The notes: generated by a model from the letters alone, not told the origin. Counted from the first letter of the stretch, positions 33,704 to 46,024 are shown. The stretch: DNA of 64,000 bases from Hordeum vulgare subsp. vulgare (GCF_904849725.1 NC_058519.1:576325169-576389168); one strand, 5' to 3'. Numbers and translations: made by a program.

Positions 33704-33890
33704 CTTTTTAAATATATTTTTGCGCCACGTGACAAGGATGACGCGGGACCGTGATCTATATGACCTCATTTTCTTATTTTTGACGATTACTGTGTGACTT
33801 TTCCCACCGCGCTTGACACCCAACGACTAGTAGTAGTAGTAGTAGTAGTAGTAGGGGCAAGCATAGGGAACAAATAGATAGTTGCATGTC

Positions 33891-33980
33891 GGATGCGATC
33901 ATACCAGCACTAAAGCACCGGATCCCATCAGAACTCCGAAGTTAAGCGTGCTTGGGCGAGAGTAGTACTAGGATGGGTGA
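33891..33980 (+). pseudogene. 5S pseudogene, 3'-truncated at 90
   Basis: Counterpart of 27947, same junction, 14 triplets. Confidence 0.93.
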
Positions 33981-34073
33981 TTGACACCCAACGACTAGTA
34001 GTAGTAGTATTAGTAGTAGTAGTAGTAGTAGTAGTAGGGGCAAGCATAAGGAACAAATAGATAGTTGCATGTC

Positions 34074-34193
34074 GGATGCGATCATACCAACACTAAAGCA
34101 CCGGATCCCATCAGAACTCCGAAGTTAAGCGTGCTTGGGCGAGAGTAGTACTAGGATGGGTGACCTCCTGTGATGTCCTCGTGTTGCATTCCC
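34074..34193 (+). rRNA. 5S rRNA, G17A/G98T/A101T haplotype
   Basis: Counterpart of 28130. AGCG with GATTAGTGTG, 9 triplets. Confidence 0.96.
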
Positions 34194-34380
34194 CTTTTTA
34201 AATATATTTTTGCGCCACGTGACAAGGATGACGCGGGAGCGTGATCTATATGACCTCATTTTCTTATTTTTGACGATTAGTGTGTGACTTTTCCCACCGC
34301 GCTTGACACCCAACGACTAGTAGTAGTAGTAGTAGTAGTAGTAGGGGCAAGCATAAGGAACAAATAGATAGTTGCATGTC

Positions 34381-34500
34381 GGATGCGATCATACCAGCAC
34401 TAAAGCACCGGATCCCATCAGAACTCCGAAGTTAAGCGTGCTTGGGCGAGAGTAGTACTAGGATGAGTGACCTCCTGGGAAGTCCTCGTGTTGCATTCCC
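34381..34500 (+). rRNA. 5S rRNA
   Basis: G86A (C box), as 28437. ACCG, 7 triplets. Confidence 0.96.
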
Positions 34501-34681
34501 CTTTTTAAATATATTTTTGCGCCACGTGACAAGGATGACGCGGGACCGTGATCTATATGACCTCATTTTCTTATTTTTGACGATTACTGTGTGACTTTTC
34601 CCACCGCGCTTGACACCCAACGACTAGTAGTAGTAGTAGTAGTAGGGGCAAGCATAAGGAACAAATATATAGTTGCATGTC

Positions 34682-34801
34682 GGATGCGATCATACCAGCA
34701 CTAAAGCACCGGATCCCATCAGAACTCCAAAGTTAAGCGTGCTTCGGCGAGAGTAGTACTAGGATGGGTGACCTCCTGGGAAGTCCTCGTGTTGCATTCC
34801 C
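34682..34801 (+). rRNA. 5S rRNA
   Basis: G48A, G64C, as 28738. ACCG with the two-base spacer loss, 6 triplets (one more than copy 1). Confidence 0.96.
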
Positions 34802-34977
34802 CTTTTTAAATATATTTTTGCGCCACGTGACAAGGATGACGCGGGACCGTGATCTATGACCTCATTTTCTTATTTTTGACGATTACTGTGTGACTTTTCC
34901 CACCGCGCTTGACACCCAACGACTAGTAGTAGTAGTAGTAGGGGCAAGCATAAGGAACAAATAGATAGTTGCATGTC

Positions 34978-35097
34978 GGATGCGATCATACCAGCACTAA
35001 AGCACCGGATCCCATCAGAATTCCGAAGTTAAGCGTGCTTGGGCGAGAGTAGTACTAGGATGGGTGACCTCCTGGGAAGTCCTCGTGTTGCATTCCC
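34978..35097 (+). rRNA. 5S rRNA
   Basis: C44T. AACG, 14 triplets (one more than copy 1). Confidence 0.97.
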
Positions 35098-35221
35098 CTT
35101 TTTAAATATATTTTTGCGCCACGTGACAAGGATGACGCGGGAACGTGATCTATATGACCTCATTTTCTTATTTTTGACGATTACTGTGTGACTTTTCCCA
35201 CCGCGCTTGACACCCAACGAC

Positions 35222-35263
<42 letters not shown>

Positions 35264-35299
35264 GGGCAAGCATAAGGAACAAATAGATAGTTGCATGTC

Positions 35300-35419
35300 G
35301 GATGCGATCATACCAGCACTAAAGCACCGGATCCCATCAGAACTCCGAAGTTAAGCGTGCTTGGGCGAGAGTAGTACTAGGATGGGTGACCTCCTAGGAA
35401 GTCCTCGTGTTGCATTCCC
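35300..35419 (+). rRNA. 5S rRNA
   Basis: G97A. Y, 9 triplets. Confidence 0.96.
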
Positions 35420-35605
35420 CTTTTTAAATATATTTTTGCGCCACGTGCCAAGGATGACGCGGGACCGTGATCTATATGACCTCATTTTCTTATTTTTGAC
35501 GATTACTGTGTGACTTTTCCGACCGCGCTTGACACCCAACGACTAATAGTAGTAGTAGTAGTAGTAGTAGGGCAAGCATAAGGAACAAATAGATAGTTGC
35601 ATGTC

Positions 35606-35725
35606 GGATGCGATCACACCAGCACTAAAGCACCGGATCCCATCAGAACTCCGAAGTTAAGCATGCTTGGGCGAGAGTAGTACTAGGATGGGTGACCTCC
35701 TGGGAAGTCCTCGTGTTGCATTCCC
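35606..35725 (+). rRNA. 5S rRNA
   Basis: T12C, G58A. AGCG with GCGCAACGTG, 7 triplets. Confidence 0.96.
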
Positions 35726-35906
35726 CTTTTTAAATATATTTTTGCGCAACGTGACAAGGATGACGCGGGAGCGTGATCTATATGACCTCATTTTCTTATT
35801 TTTGACGATTACTGTGTGACTTTTCCCACCGCGCTTGACACCCAACTACTAGTAGTAGTAGTAGTAGTAGGGGCAAGCATAAGGAACAAATAGATAGTTG
35901 CATGTC

Positions 35907-36026
35907 GGATGCGATCATACCAGCACTAAAGCACCGGATCCCATCAGAACTCCGAAGTTAAGCGTGCTTGGGCGAGAGTAGTACTAGGATGGGTGACCTC
36001 CTGGGAAGTCCTCGTGTTGCATTCCC
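35907..36026 (+). rRNA. 5S rRNA
   Basis: Consensus. AGCG (CCACCACGC), 9 triplets (one more than copy 1). Confidence 0.97.
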
Positions 36027-36213
36027 CTTTTTAAATATATTTTTGCGCCACGTGACAAGGATGACGCGGGAGCGTGATCTATATGACCTCATTTTCTTAT
36101 TTTTGACGATTACTGTGTGACTTTTCCCACCACGCTTGACACCCAACGACTAGTAGTAGTAGTAGTAGTAGTAGTAGGGGCAAGCATAAGGAACAAATAG
36201 ATAGTTGCATGTC

Positions 36214-36333
36214 GGATGCGATCATACCAGCACTAAAGCACCGGATCCCATCAGAACTCCGAAGTTAAGCGTGCTTGGGCGAGAGTAGTACTAGGATGGG
36301 TGACCTCCTGGGAAGTCCTCGTGTTGCATTCCC
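36214..36333 (+). rRNA. 5S rRNA
   Basis: Consensus. ACCG, 7 triplets. Confidence 0.97.
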
Positions 36334-36514
36334 CTTTTTAAATATATTTTTGCGCCACGTGACAAGGATGACGCGGGACCGTGATCTATATGACCTCATT
36401 TTCTTATTTTTGACGATTACTGTGTGACTTTTCCCACCGCGCTTGACACCCAACGACTAGTAGTAGTAGTAGTAGTAGGGGCAAGCATAAGGAACAAATA
36501 GATAGTTGCATGTC

Positions 36515-36634
36515 GGATGCGATCATACCAGCACTAAAGCACCGGATCCCATCAGAACTCCGAAGTTAAGCGTGCTTGGGCGAGAGTAGTACTAGGATGG
36601 GTGACCTCCTGGGAAGTCCTCGTGTTGCATTCCC
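36515..36634 (+). rRNA. 5S rRNA
   Basis: Consensus. AGCG, 7 triplets. Confidence 0.97.
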
Positions 36635-36815
36635 CTTTTTAAATATATTTTTGCGCCACGTGACAAGGATGACGCGGGAGCGTGATCTATATGACCTCAT
36701 TTTCTTATTTTTGACGATTACTGTGTGACTTTTCCCACCGCGCTTGACACCCAACGACTAGTAGTAGTAGTAGTAGTAGGGGCAAGCATAAGGAACAAAT
36801 AGATAGTTGCATGTC

Positions 36816-36935
36816 GGATGCGATCATACCAGCACTAAAGCACCGGATCCTATCAGAACTCCGAAGTTAAGCGTGCTTGGGCGAGAGTAGTACTAGGATG
36901 GGTGACCTCCTGGGAAGTCCTCGTGTTGCATTCCC
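36816..36935 (+). rRNA. 5S rRNA
   Basis: C36T. ACCG (TTTTCCTATT), 7 triplets. Confidence 0.97.
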
Positions 36936-37116
36936 CTTTTTAAATATATTTTTGCGCCACGTGACAAGGATGACGCGGGACCGTGATCTATATGACCTCA
37001 TTTTCCTATTTTTGACGATTACTGTGTGACTTTTCCCACCGCGCTTGACACCCAACGACTAGTAGTAGTAGTAGTAGTAGGGGCAAGCATAAGGAACAAA
37101 TAGATAGTTGCATGTC

Positions 37117-37236
37117 GGATGCGATCATACCAGCACTAAAGCACCGGATCCCATCAGAACTCCGAAGTTAAGCGTGCTTGGGCGAGAGTAGTACTAGGAT
37201 GGGTGACCTCCTGGGAAGTCCTCGTGTTGCATTCCC
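37117..37236 (+). rRNA. 5S rRNA (last class-Y unit)
   Basis: Consensus. Y, 8 triplets without TAA. No Y spacer occurs after this one. Confidence 0.97.
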
Positions 37237-37419
37237 CTTTTTAAATATATTTTTGCGCCACGTGCCAAGGATGACGCGGGACCGTGATCTATATGACCTC
37301 ATTTTCTTATTTTTGACGATTACTGTGTGACTTTTCCGACCGCGCTTGACACCCAACGACTAATAGTAGTAGTAGTAGTAGTAGGGCAAGCATAAGGAAC
37401 AAATAGATAGTTGCATGTC

Positions 37420-37539
37420 GAATGCGATCACACCAGCACTAAAGCACCGGATCCCATCAGAACTCCGAAGTTAAGCGTGCTTGGGCGAGAGTAGTACTAG
37501 GATGGGTGACCTCCTGGGAAGTCCTCGTGTTGCATTCCC
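37420..37539 (+). rRNA. 5S rRNA
   Basis: G2A (helix I), T12C. AGCG with GCGCAACGTG and TTTTTCACG, 7 triplets. Confidence 0.96.
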
Positions 37540-37720
37540 CTTTTTAAATATATTTTTGCGCAACGTGACAAGGATGACGCGGGAGCGTGATCTATATGAC
37601 CTCATTTTCTTATTTTTCACGATTACTGTGTGACTTTTTCCACCGCGCTTGACACCCAACGACTAGTAGTAGTAGTAGTAGTAGGGGCAAGCATAAGGAA
37701 CAAATAGATAGTTGCATGTC

Positions 37721-37840
37721 GGATGCGATCATACCAGCACTAAAGCACCGGATCCCATCAGAACTCCGAAGTTAAGCGTGCTTGGGCGAGAGTAGTACTA
37801 GGATGGGTGACCTCCTGGGAAGTCCTCGTGTTGCATTCCC
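37721..37840 (+). rRNA. 5S rRNA
   Basis: Consensus. AGCG with a 6-nt duplication that adds a third T5 run after the gene (ATTTTTATTTTTGCG), 13 triplets. Confidence 0.97.
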
Positions 37841-37970
37841 CTTTTTAAATATATTTTTATTTTTGCGCCACGTGACAAGGATGACGCGGGAGCGTGATCT
37901 ACATGACCTAATTTTCTTATTTTTGACGATTACTGTGTGACTTTTCCCACCGCGCTTGACACCCAACGAC

Positions 37971-38009
<39 letters not shown>

Positions 38010-38045
38010 GGGCAAGCATAAGGAACAAATAGATAGTTGCATGTC

Positions 38046-38165
38046 GGATGTGATCATACCAGCACTAAAGCACCGGATCCCATCAGAACTCCAAAGTTAA
38101 GCGTGCTTGGGCGAGAGTAGTACTAGGATGGGTGACCTCCTGGGAAGTCCTCGTGTTGCATTCCC
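38046..38165 (+). rRNA. 5S rRNA
   Basis: C6T, G48A. ACCG, 9 triplets with one TAC. Confidence 0.96.
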
Positions 38166-38351
38166 CTTTTTAAATATATTTTTGCGCCACGTGACAAGGA
38201 TGACGCGGGACCGTGATCTATATGACCTCATTTTCTTATTTTTGACGATTACTGTGTGACTTTTCCCACCGCGCTTGACACCCAACGACTAGTACTAGTA
38301 GTAGTAGTAGTAGTAGGGCAAGCATAAGGAACAAATAGATAGTTGCATGTC

Positions 38352-38471
38352 GGATGCGATCATACCAGCACTAAAGTACCGGATCCCATCAGAACTCCGA
38401 AGTTAAGCGTGCTTGGGCGAGAGTAGTACTAGGATGGGTGACCTCGTGGGAAGTCCTCGTGTTGCATTCCC
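38352..38471 (+). rRNA. 5S rRNA
   Basis: C26T, C95G (C box). ACCG, 8 triplets. Confidence 0.96.
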
Positions 38472-38655
38472 CTTTTTAAATATATTTTTGCGCCACGTGA
38501 CAAGGATGACGCGGGACCGTGATCTATATGACCTCATTTTCTTATTTTTGACGATTACTGTGTGACTTTTCCCACCGCGCTTGACACCCAACGACTAGTA
38601 GTAGTAGTAGTAGTAGTAGGGGCAAGCATAAGGAACAAATAGATAGTTGCATGTC

Positions 38656-38775
38656 GGATGCGATCATACCAGCACTAAAGCACCGGATCCCATCAGAACT
38701 CCGAAGTTAAGCGTGCTTGGGCGAGAGTAGTACTAGGATGGGTGACCTCCTGGGAAGTCCTCGTGTTGCATTCCC
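38656..38775 (+). rRNA. 5S rRNA
   Basis: Consensus. AGCG with CTTACTTTTG, 10 triplets with one TAA. Confidence 0.97.
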
Positions 38776-38965
38776 CTTTTTAAATATATTTTTGCGCCAC
38801 GTGACAAGGATGACGCGGGAGCGTGATCTATATGACCTCATTTTCTTACTTTTGACGATTACTGTGTGACTTTTCCCACCGCGCTTGACACCCAACGACT
38901 AGTAATAGTAGTAGTAGTAGTAGTAGTAGGGGCAAGCATAAGGAACAAATAGATAGTTGCATGTC

Positions 38966-39085
38966 GGATGCGATCATACCAACACTAAAGCACCGGATCC
39001 CATCAGAACTCCGAAGTTAAGCGTGCTTGGGCGAGAGGAGTACTAGGATGGGTGACGTCCTGGGAAGTCCTCGTGTTGCATTCCC
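38966..39085 (+). rRNA. 5S rRNA
   Basis: G17A, T73G, C92G (C box). ACCG (CCCACAGCG), 10 triplets. Confidence 0.96.
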
Positions 39086-39274
39086 CTTTTTAAATATATT
39101 TTTGCGCCACGTGACAAGGATGACGCGGGACCGTGATCTATATGACCTCATTTTCTTATTTTTGACGATTACTGTGTGACTTTTCCCACAGCGCTTGACA
39201 CCCAACGACTAGTAGTAGTAGTAGTAGTAGTAGTAGTAGGGCAAGCATAAGGAACAAATAGATAGTTGCATGTC

Positions 39275-39394
39275 GGATGCGATCATACCAGCACTAAAGT
39301 ACCGGATCCCATCAGAACTCCGAAGTTAAGCGTGCTTGGGCGAGAGTAGTACTAGGATGGGTGACCTCCTGGGAAGTCCTCGTGTTGCATTCCC
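39275..39394 (+). rRNA. 5S rRNA
   Basis: C26T. ACCG, 10 triplets. Confidence 0.97.
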
Positions 39395-39584
39395 CTTTTT
39401 AAATATATTTTTGCGCCACGTGACAAGGATGACGCGGGACCGTGATCTATATGACCTCATTTTCTTATTTTTGACGATTACTGTGTGACTTTTCCCACCG
39501 CGCTTGACACCCAACGACTAGTAGTAGTAGTAGTAGTAGTAGTAGTAGGGGCAAGCATAAGGAACAAATAGATAGTTGCATGTC

Positions 39585-39704
39585 GGATGCGATCATACCA
39601 GCACTAAAGCACCGGATCCCATCAGAACTCCGAAGTTAAGCGTGCTTGGGCGAGAGTAGTACTAGGATGGGTGACCTCCTGGGAAGTCCTCGTGTTGCAT
39701 TCCC
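39585..39704 (+). rRNA. 5S rRNA
   Basis: Consensus. ACCG, CACGTG changed to CATGTG, 20 triplets. Confidence 0.97.
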
Positions 39705-39828
39705 CTTTTTAAATATATTTTTGCGCCATGTGACAAGGATGACGCGGGACCGTGATCTATATGACCTCATTTTCTTATTTTTGACGATTACTGTGTGACT
39801 TTTCCCACCGCGCTTGACACCCAACGAC

Positions 39829-39888
<60 letters not shown>
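39829..39888 (+). repeat. TAG microsatellite, 20 triplets
   Basis: Pure tract after the unit at 39585. Confidence 0.95.
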
Positions 39889-39924
39889 GGGCAAGCATAA
39901 GGAACAAATAGATAGTTGCATGTC

Positions 39925-40044
39925 GGATGCGATCATACCAACACTAAAGCACCGGATCCCATCAGAACTCCGAAGTTAAGCGTGCTTGGGCGAGAGTAGT
40001 ACTAGGATGGGTGACCTCCTGTGATGTCCTCGTGTTGCATTCCC
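39925..40044 (+). rRNA. 5S rRNA, G17A/G98T/A101T haplotype
   Basis: Full trio. AGCG (GCGTGAGCG, GATTAGTGTG), 8 triplets. Confidence 0.96.
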
Positions 40045-40228
40045 CTTTTTAAATATATTTTTGCGCCACGTGACAAGGATGACGCGTGAGCGTGATCTAT
40101 ATGACCTCATTTTCTTATTTTTGACGATTAGTGTGTGACTTTTCCCACCGCGCTTGACACCCAACGACTAGTAGTAGTAGTAGTAGTAGTAGGGGCAAGC
40201 ATAAGGAACAAATAGATAGTTGCATGTC

Positions 40229-40348
40229 GGATGCGATCATACCAGCACTAAAGCACCGGATCCCATCAGAACTCCGAAGTTAAGCGTGCTTGGGCGAGAG
40301 TAGTACTAGGATGGGTGACCTCCTGGGAAGTCCTCGTGTTGCATTCCC
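40229..40348 (+). rRNA. 5S rRNA
   Basis: Consensus. AGCG, 9 triplets. Confidence 0.97.
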
Positions 40349-40535
40349 CTTTTTAAATATATTTTTGCGCCACGTGACAAGGATGACGCGGGAGCGTGAT
40401 CTATATGACCTCATTTTCTTATTTTTGACGATTACTGTGTGACTTTTCCCACCGCGCTTGACACCCAACGACTAGTAGTAGTAGTAGTAGTAGTAGTAGG
40501 GGCAAGCATAAGGAACAAATAGATAGTTGCATGTC

Positions 40536-40655
40536 GGATGCGATCATACCAGCACTAAAGCACCGGATCCAAACAGAACTCCGAAGTTAAGCGTGCTTGG
40601 GAGAGAGTAGTACTAGGATGGGTGACCTCCTGGGAAGTCCTCGTGTTGCATTCCC
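40536..40655 (+). rRNA. 5S rRNA
   Basis: C36A, T38A, C67A (IE). ACCG, 9 triplets. Confidence 0.96.
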
Positions 40656-40842
40656 CTTTTTAAATATATTTTTGCGCCACGTGACAAGGATGACGCGGGA
40701 CCGTGATCTATATGACCTCATTTTCTTATTTTTGACGATTACTGTGTGACTTTTCCCACCGCGCTTGACACCCAACGACTAGTAGTAGTAGTAGTAGTAG
40801 TAGTAGGGGCAAGCATAAGGAACAAATAGATAGTTGCATGTC

Positions 40843-40962
40843 GGATGCGATCATACCAGCACTAAAGCACCGGATCCCATCAGAACTCCGAAGTTAAGCG
40901 TGCTTGGGCGAGAGTAGTACTAGGATGGGTGACCTCCTGGGAAGTCCTCGTGTTGCATTCCC
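40843..40962 (+). rRNA. 5S rRNA
   Basis: Consensus. AACG, 15 triplets. Confidence 0.97.
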
Positions 40963-41086
40963 CTTTTTAAATATATTTTTGCGCCACGTGACAAGGATGA
41001 CGCGGGAACGTGATCTATATGACCTCATTTTCTTATTTTTGACGATTACTGTGTGACTTTTCCCACCGCGCTTGACACCCAACGAC

Positions 41087-41131
<45 letters not shown>

Positions 41132-41167
41132 GGGCAAGCATAAGGAACAAATAGATAGTTGCATGTC

Positions 41168-41287
41168 GGATGCGATCATACCAGCACTAAAGCACCGGAT
41201 CCCATCAGAACTCCGAAGTTAAGCGTGCTTGGGCGAGAGTAGTACTAGGATGGGTGACCTCCTGGGAAGTCCTCGTGTTGCATTCCC
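41168..41287 (+). rRNA. 5S rRNA
   Basis: Consensus. ACCG (TTTTTTACG), 8 triplets. Confidence 0.97.
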
Positions 41288-41470
41288 CTTTTTAAATATA
41301 TTTTTGCGCCACGTGACAAGGATGACGCGGGACCGTGATCTATATGACCTCATTTTCTTATTTTTTACGATTACTGTGTGACTTTTCCCACCGCGCTTGA
41401 CACCCAACGACTAGTAGTAGTAGTAGTAGTAGTAGGGCAAGCATAAGGAACAAATAGATAGTTGCATGTC

Positions 41471-41590
41471 GGATGCGATCATACCAGCACTAAAGCACCG
41501 GATCCCATCAGAACTCCGAAGTTAAGCGTGCTTGGGCGAGAGTAGTACTAGGATGGGTGACCTCCTGGGAAGTCCTCGTGTTGCATTCCC
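41471..41590 (+). rRNA. 5S rRNA
   Basis: Consensus. AACG spacer carrying the 146-triplet expansion. Confidence 0.97.
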
Positions 41591-41714
41591 CTTTTTAAAT
41601 ATATTTTTGCGCCACGTGACAAGGATGACGCGGGAACGTGATCTATATGACCTCATTTTCTTATTTTTGACGATTACTGTGTGACTTTTCCCACCGCGCT
41701 TGACACCCAACGAC

Positions 41715-42152
<438 letters not shown>

Positions 42153-42188
42153 GGGCAAGCATAAGGAACAAATAGATAGTTGCATGTC

Positions 42189-42308
42189 GGATGCGATCAT
42201 ACCAGCACTAAAGCACCGGATCCCATCAGAACTCCGAAGTTAAGCGTGCTTGGGCGAGAGTAGTACTAGGATGGGTGACCTCCTGGGAAGTCCTCGTGTT
42301 GCATTCCC
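42189..42308 (+). rRNA. 5S rRNA
   Basis: Consensus; upstream element intact despite 438 bp of TAG beside it. ACCG (CCGGGCTTGACACCTAACG), 8 triplets. Confidence 0.97.
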
Positions 42309-42491
42309 CTTTTTAAATATATTTTTGCGCCACGTGACAAGGATGACGCGGGACCGTGATCTATATGACCTCATTTTCTTATTTTTGACGATTACTGTGT
42401 GACTTTTCCCACCGGGCTTGACACCTAACGACTAGTAGTAGTAGTAGTAGTAGTAGGGCAAGCATAAGGAACAAATAGATAGTTGCATGTC

Positions 42492-42611
42492 GGATGCGAT
42501 CATACCAGCACTAAAGCACCGGATCCCATTAGAACTCCGAAGTTAAGCGTGCTTGGGCGAGAATAGTACTAGGATGGGTGACCTCCTGGGAAGTCCTCGT
42601 GTTGCATTGCC
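42492..42611 (+). rRNA. 5S rRNA
   Basis: C39T, G72A (IE), C118G. ACCG, 7 triplets. Confidence 0.96.
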
Positions 42612-42792
42612 CTTTTTAAATATATTTTTGCGCCACGTGACAAGGATGACGCGGGACCGTGATCTATATGACCTCATTTTCTTATTTTTGACGATTACTG
42701 TGTGACTTTTCCCACCGCGCTTGACACCCAACGACTAGTAGTAGTAGTAGTAGTAGGGGCAAGCATAAGGAACAAATAGATAGTTGCATGTC

Positions 42793-42912
42793 GGATGCGA
42801 TCATACCAGCACTAAAGCACCGGATCCCATCAGAACTCCGAAGTTAAGCGTGCTTGGGCGAGAGTAGTACTAGGATGGGTGACCTCCTGGGAAGTCCTCG
42901 TGTTGCATTCCC
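42793..42912 (+). rRNA. 5S rRNA
   Basis: Consensus. ACCG, 15 triplets. Confidence 0.97.
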
Positions 42913-43036
42913 CTTTTTAAATATATTTTTGCGCCACGTGACAAGGATGACGCGGGACCGTGATCTATATGACCTCATTTTCTTATTTTTGACGATTACT
43001 GTGTGACTTTTCCCACCGCGCTTGACACCCAACGAC

Positions 43037-43081
<45 letters not shown>

Positions 43082-43117
43082 GGGCAAGCATAAGGAACAA
43101 ATAAATAGTTGCATGTC

Positions 43118-43237
43118 GGATGCGATCATACCAACACTAAAGCACCGGATCCCATCAGAACTCCGAAGTTAAGCGTGCTTGGGCGAGAGTAGTACTAGGA
43201 TGGGTGACCTCCTGTGATGTCCTCGTGTTGCATTCCC
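43118..43237 (+). rRNA. 5S rRNA, G17A/G98T/A101T haplotype
   Basis: Full trio. AGCG with GATTAGTGTG, 8 triplets. Confidence 0.96.
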
Positions 43238-43421
43238 CTTTTTAAATATATTTTTGCGCCACGTGACAAGGATGACGCGGGAGCGTGATCTATATGACCT
43301 CATTTTCTTATTTTTGACGATTAGTGTGTGACTTTTCCCACCGCGCTTGACACCCAACGACTAGTAGTAGTAGTAGTAGTAGTAGGGGCAAGCATAAGGA
43401 ACAAATAGATAGTTGCATGTC

Positions 43422-43541
43422 GGATGCGATCATACCAGCACTAAAGTACCGGATCCCATCAGAACTCCGAAGTTAAGCGTGCTTGGGCGATAGTAGTACT
43501 AGGATGGGTGACCTCCTGGGAAGTCCTCTTGTTGCATTCCC
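43422..43541 (+). rRNA. 5S rRNA
   Basis: C26T, G70T (IE), G108T. AGCG with GATTAGTGTG, 8 triplets. Confidence 0.96.
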
Positions 43542-43725
43542 CTTTTTAAATATATTTTTGCGCCACGTGACAAGGATGACGCGGGAGCGTGATCTATATG
43601 ACCTCATTTTCTTATTTTTGACGATTAGTGTGTGACTTTTCCCACCGCGCTTGACACCCAACGACTAGTAGTAGTAGTAGTAGTAGTAGGGGCAAGCATA
43701 AGGAACAAATAGATAGTTGCATGTC

Positions 43726-43845
43726 GGATGCGATCATACCAGCACTAAAGTACCGGATCCCATCAGAACTCCGAAGTTAAGCGTGCTTGGGCGATAGTAG
43801 TACTAGGATGGGTGACCTCCTGGGAAGTCCTCTTGTTGCATTCCC
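43726..43845 (+). rRNA. 5S rRNA
   Basis: C26T, G70T, G108T, as 43422, but its spacer is ACCG (GATTATTGTG), 10 triplets: same gene, different spacer. Confidence 0.96.
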
Positions 43846-44035
43846 CTTTTTAAATATATTTTTGCGCCACGTGACAAGGATGACGCGGGACCGTGATCTA
43901 TATGACCTCATTTTCTTATTTTTGACGATTATTGTGTGACTTTTCCCACCGCGCTTGACACCCAACGACTAGTAGTAGTAGTAGTAGTAGTAGTAGTAGG
44001 GGCAAGCATAAGGAACAAATAGATAGTTGCATGTC

Positions 44036-44155
44036 GGATGCGATCATACCAGCACTAAAGCACCGGATCCCATCAGAACTTCGAAGTTAAGCGTGCTTGG
44101 GCGAGAGTAGTACTAGGATGGGTGACCTCCTGGGAAGTCCTCGTGTTGCATTGCC
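44036..44155 (+). rRNA. 5S rRNA
   Basis: C46T, C118G. AGCG with CTTACTTTTG, 8 triplets. Confidence 0.96.
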
Positions 44156-44339
44156 CTTTTTAAATATATTTTTGCGCCACGTGACAAGGATGACGCGGGA
44201 GCGTGATCTATATGACCTCATTTTCTTACTTTTGACGATTACTGTGTGACTTTTCCCACCGCGCTTGACACCCAACGACTAGTAGTAGTAGTAGTAGTAG
44301 TAGGGGCAAGCATAAGGAACAAATAGATAGTTGCATGTC

Positions 44340-44459
44340 GGATGCGATCATACCAACACTAAAGCACCGGATCCCATCAGAACTCCGAAGTTAAGCGTGC
44401 TTGGGCGAGAGTAGTACTAGGATGGGTGACCTCTTGGGAAGTCCTCGTGTTGCATTCCC
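44340..44459 (+). rRNA. 5S rRNA
   Basis: G17A, C95T (C box). AGCG, 7 triplets. Confidence 0.96.
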
Positions 44460-44640
44460 CTTTTTAAATATATTTTTGCGCCACGTGACAAGGATGACGC
44501 GGGAGCGTGATCTATATGACCTCATTTTCTTATTTTTGACGATTACTGTGTGACTTTTCCCACCGCGCTTGACACCCAACGACTAGTAGTAGTAGTAGTA
44601 GTAGGGGCAAGCATAAGGAACAAATAGATAGTTGCATGTC

Positions 44641-44760
44641 GGATGCGATCATACCAGCACTAAAGCACCGGATCCCATCAGAACTCCGAAGTTAAGCGTG
44701 CTTGCGCGAGAGTAGTACTAGGATGGGTGACCTCCTGGGAAGTCCTCGTGTTGCATTCCC
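44641..44760 (+). rRNA. 5S rRNA, first terminator broken
   Basis: G65C. First T run is TTTC, leaving the second T5 as first clear stop. ACCG with AAATGTATT, GCACCACG and ATTAATGTG, 27 triplets. Confidence 0.96.
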
Positions 44761-44884
44761 CTTTCTAAATGTATTTTTGCACCACGTGACAAGGATGACG
44801 CGGGACCGTGATCTATATGACCTCATTTTCTTATTTTTGACGATTAATGTGTGACTTTTCCCATCACGCTTGACACCCAACGAC

Positions 44885-44925
<41 letters not shown>

Positions 44926-44965
44926 CTAGTAGTAGTAGTAGTATTAGTAGTAGTAGTACTAGTAG
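44885..44965 (+). repeat. Interrupted TAG tract, 27 triplets
   Basis: Contains TAC, TAT and TAC interruptions in the order that is amplified at 49846. Confidence 0.93.
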
Positions 44966-45001
44966 GGGCAAGCATAAGGAACAAATAGATAGTTGCATGT
45001 C

Positions 45002-45121
45002 GGATGCGATCATACCAGCACTAAAGCACCGGATCCCATCAGAACTCCGAAGTTAAGCGTGCTTGGGCGAGAGTAGTACTAGGATGGGTGACCTCCTAGG
45101 AAGTCCTCGTGTTGCATTCCC
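45002..45121 (+). rRNA. 5S rRNA
   Basis: G97A (C box). ACCG, 11 triplets, then GGGACAAGC. Confidence 0.96.
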
Positions 45122-45245
45122 CTTTTTAAATATATTTTTGCGCCACGTGACAAGGATGACGCGGGACCGTGATCTATATGACCTCATTTTCTTATTTTTG
45201 ACGATTACTGTGTGACTTTTCCCACCGCGCTTGACACCCAACGAC

Positions 45246-45278
<33 letters not shown>

Positions 45279-45314
45279 GGACAAGCATAAGGAACAAATA
45301 GATAGTTGCATGTC

Positions 45315-45434
45315 GGATGCGATCATACCAGCACTAAAGCACCGGATCCCATCAGAACTCCGAAGTTAAGCGTGCTTGCGCGAGAGTAGTACTAGGATGG
45401 GTGACCTCCTCGGAAGTCCTCGTGTTGCATTCCC
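45315..45434 (+). rRNA. 5S rRNA, first terminator broken
   Basis: G65C, G97C. TTTC terminator, near copy of 44641. ACCG, 26 triplets. Confidence 0.96.
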
Positions 45435-45558
45435 CTTTCTAAATGTATTTTTGCACCACGTGACAAGGATGACGCGGGACCGTGATCTATATGACCTCAT
45501 TTTCTTATTTTTGACGATTAATGTGTGACTTTTCCCACCGCGCTTGACACCCAACGAC

Positions 45559-45596
<38 letters not shown>

Positions 45597-45636
45597 CTAG
45601 TAGTAGTAGTAGTATTAGTAGTAGTAGTACTAGTAG
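45559..45636 (+). repeat. Interrupted TAG tract, 26 triplets
   Basis: Near copy of the tract at 44885, same TAC/TAT/TAC order. Confidence 0.93.
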
Positions 45637-45672
45637 GGGCAAGCATAAGGAACAAATAGATAGTTGCATGTC

Positions 45673-45792
45673 GGATGCGATCATACCAGCACTAAAGCAC
45701 CGGATCCCATCAGAACTCCGAAGTTAAGCGTGCTTGGGCGAGAGTAGTACTAGGATGGGTGACCTCCTAGGAAGTCCTCGTGTTGCATTCCC
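45673..45792 (+). rRNA. 5S rRNA
   Basis: G97A. ACCG, CACGTG changed to CACGCG, 24 triplets. Confidence 0.96.
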
Positions 45793-45916
45793 CTTTTTAA
45801 ATATATTTTTGCGCCACGCGACAAGGATGACGCGGGACCGTGATCTATATGACCTCATTTTCTTATTTTTGACGATTACTGTGTGACTTTTCCCACCGCG
45901 CTTGACACCCAACGAC

Positions 45917-45972
<56 letters not shown>

Positions 45973-45988
45973 CTAGTAGTACTAGTAG
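45917..45988 (+). repeat. TAG tract, 24 triplets
   Basis: Pure 5' part, two TAC triplets near the 3' end. Confidence 0.93.
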
Positions 45989-46024
45989 GGGCAAGCATAA
46001 GGAACAAATAGATAGTTGCATGTC

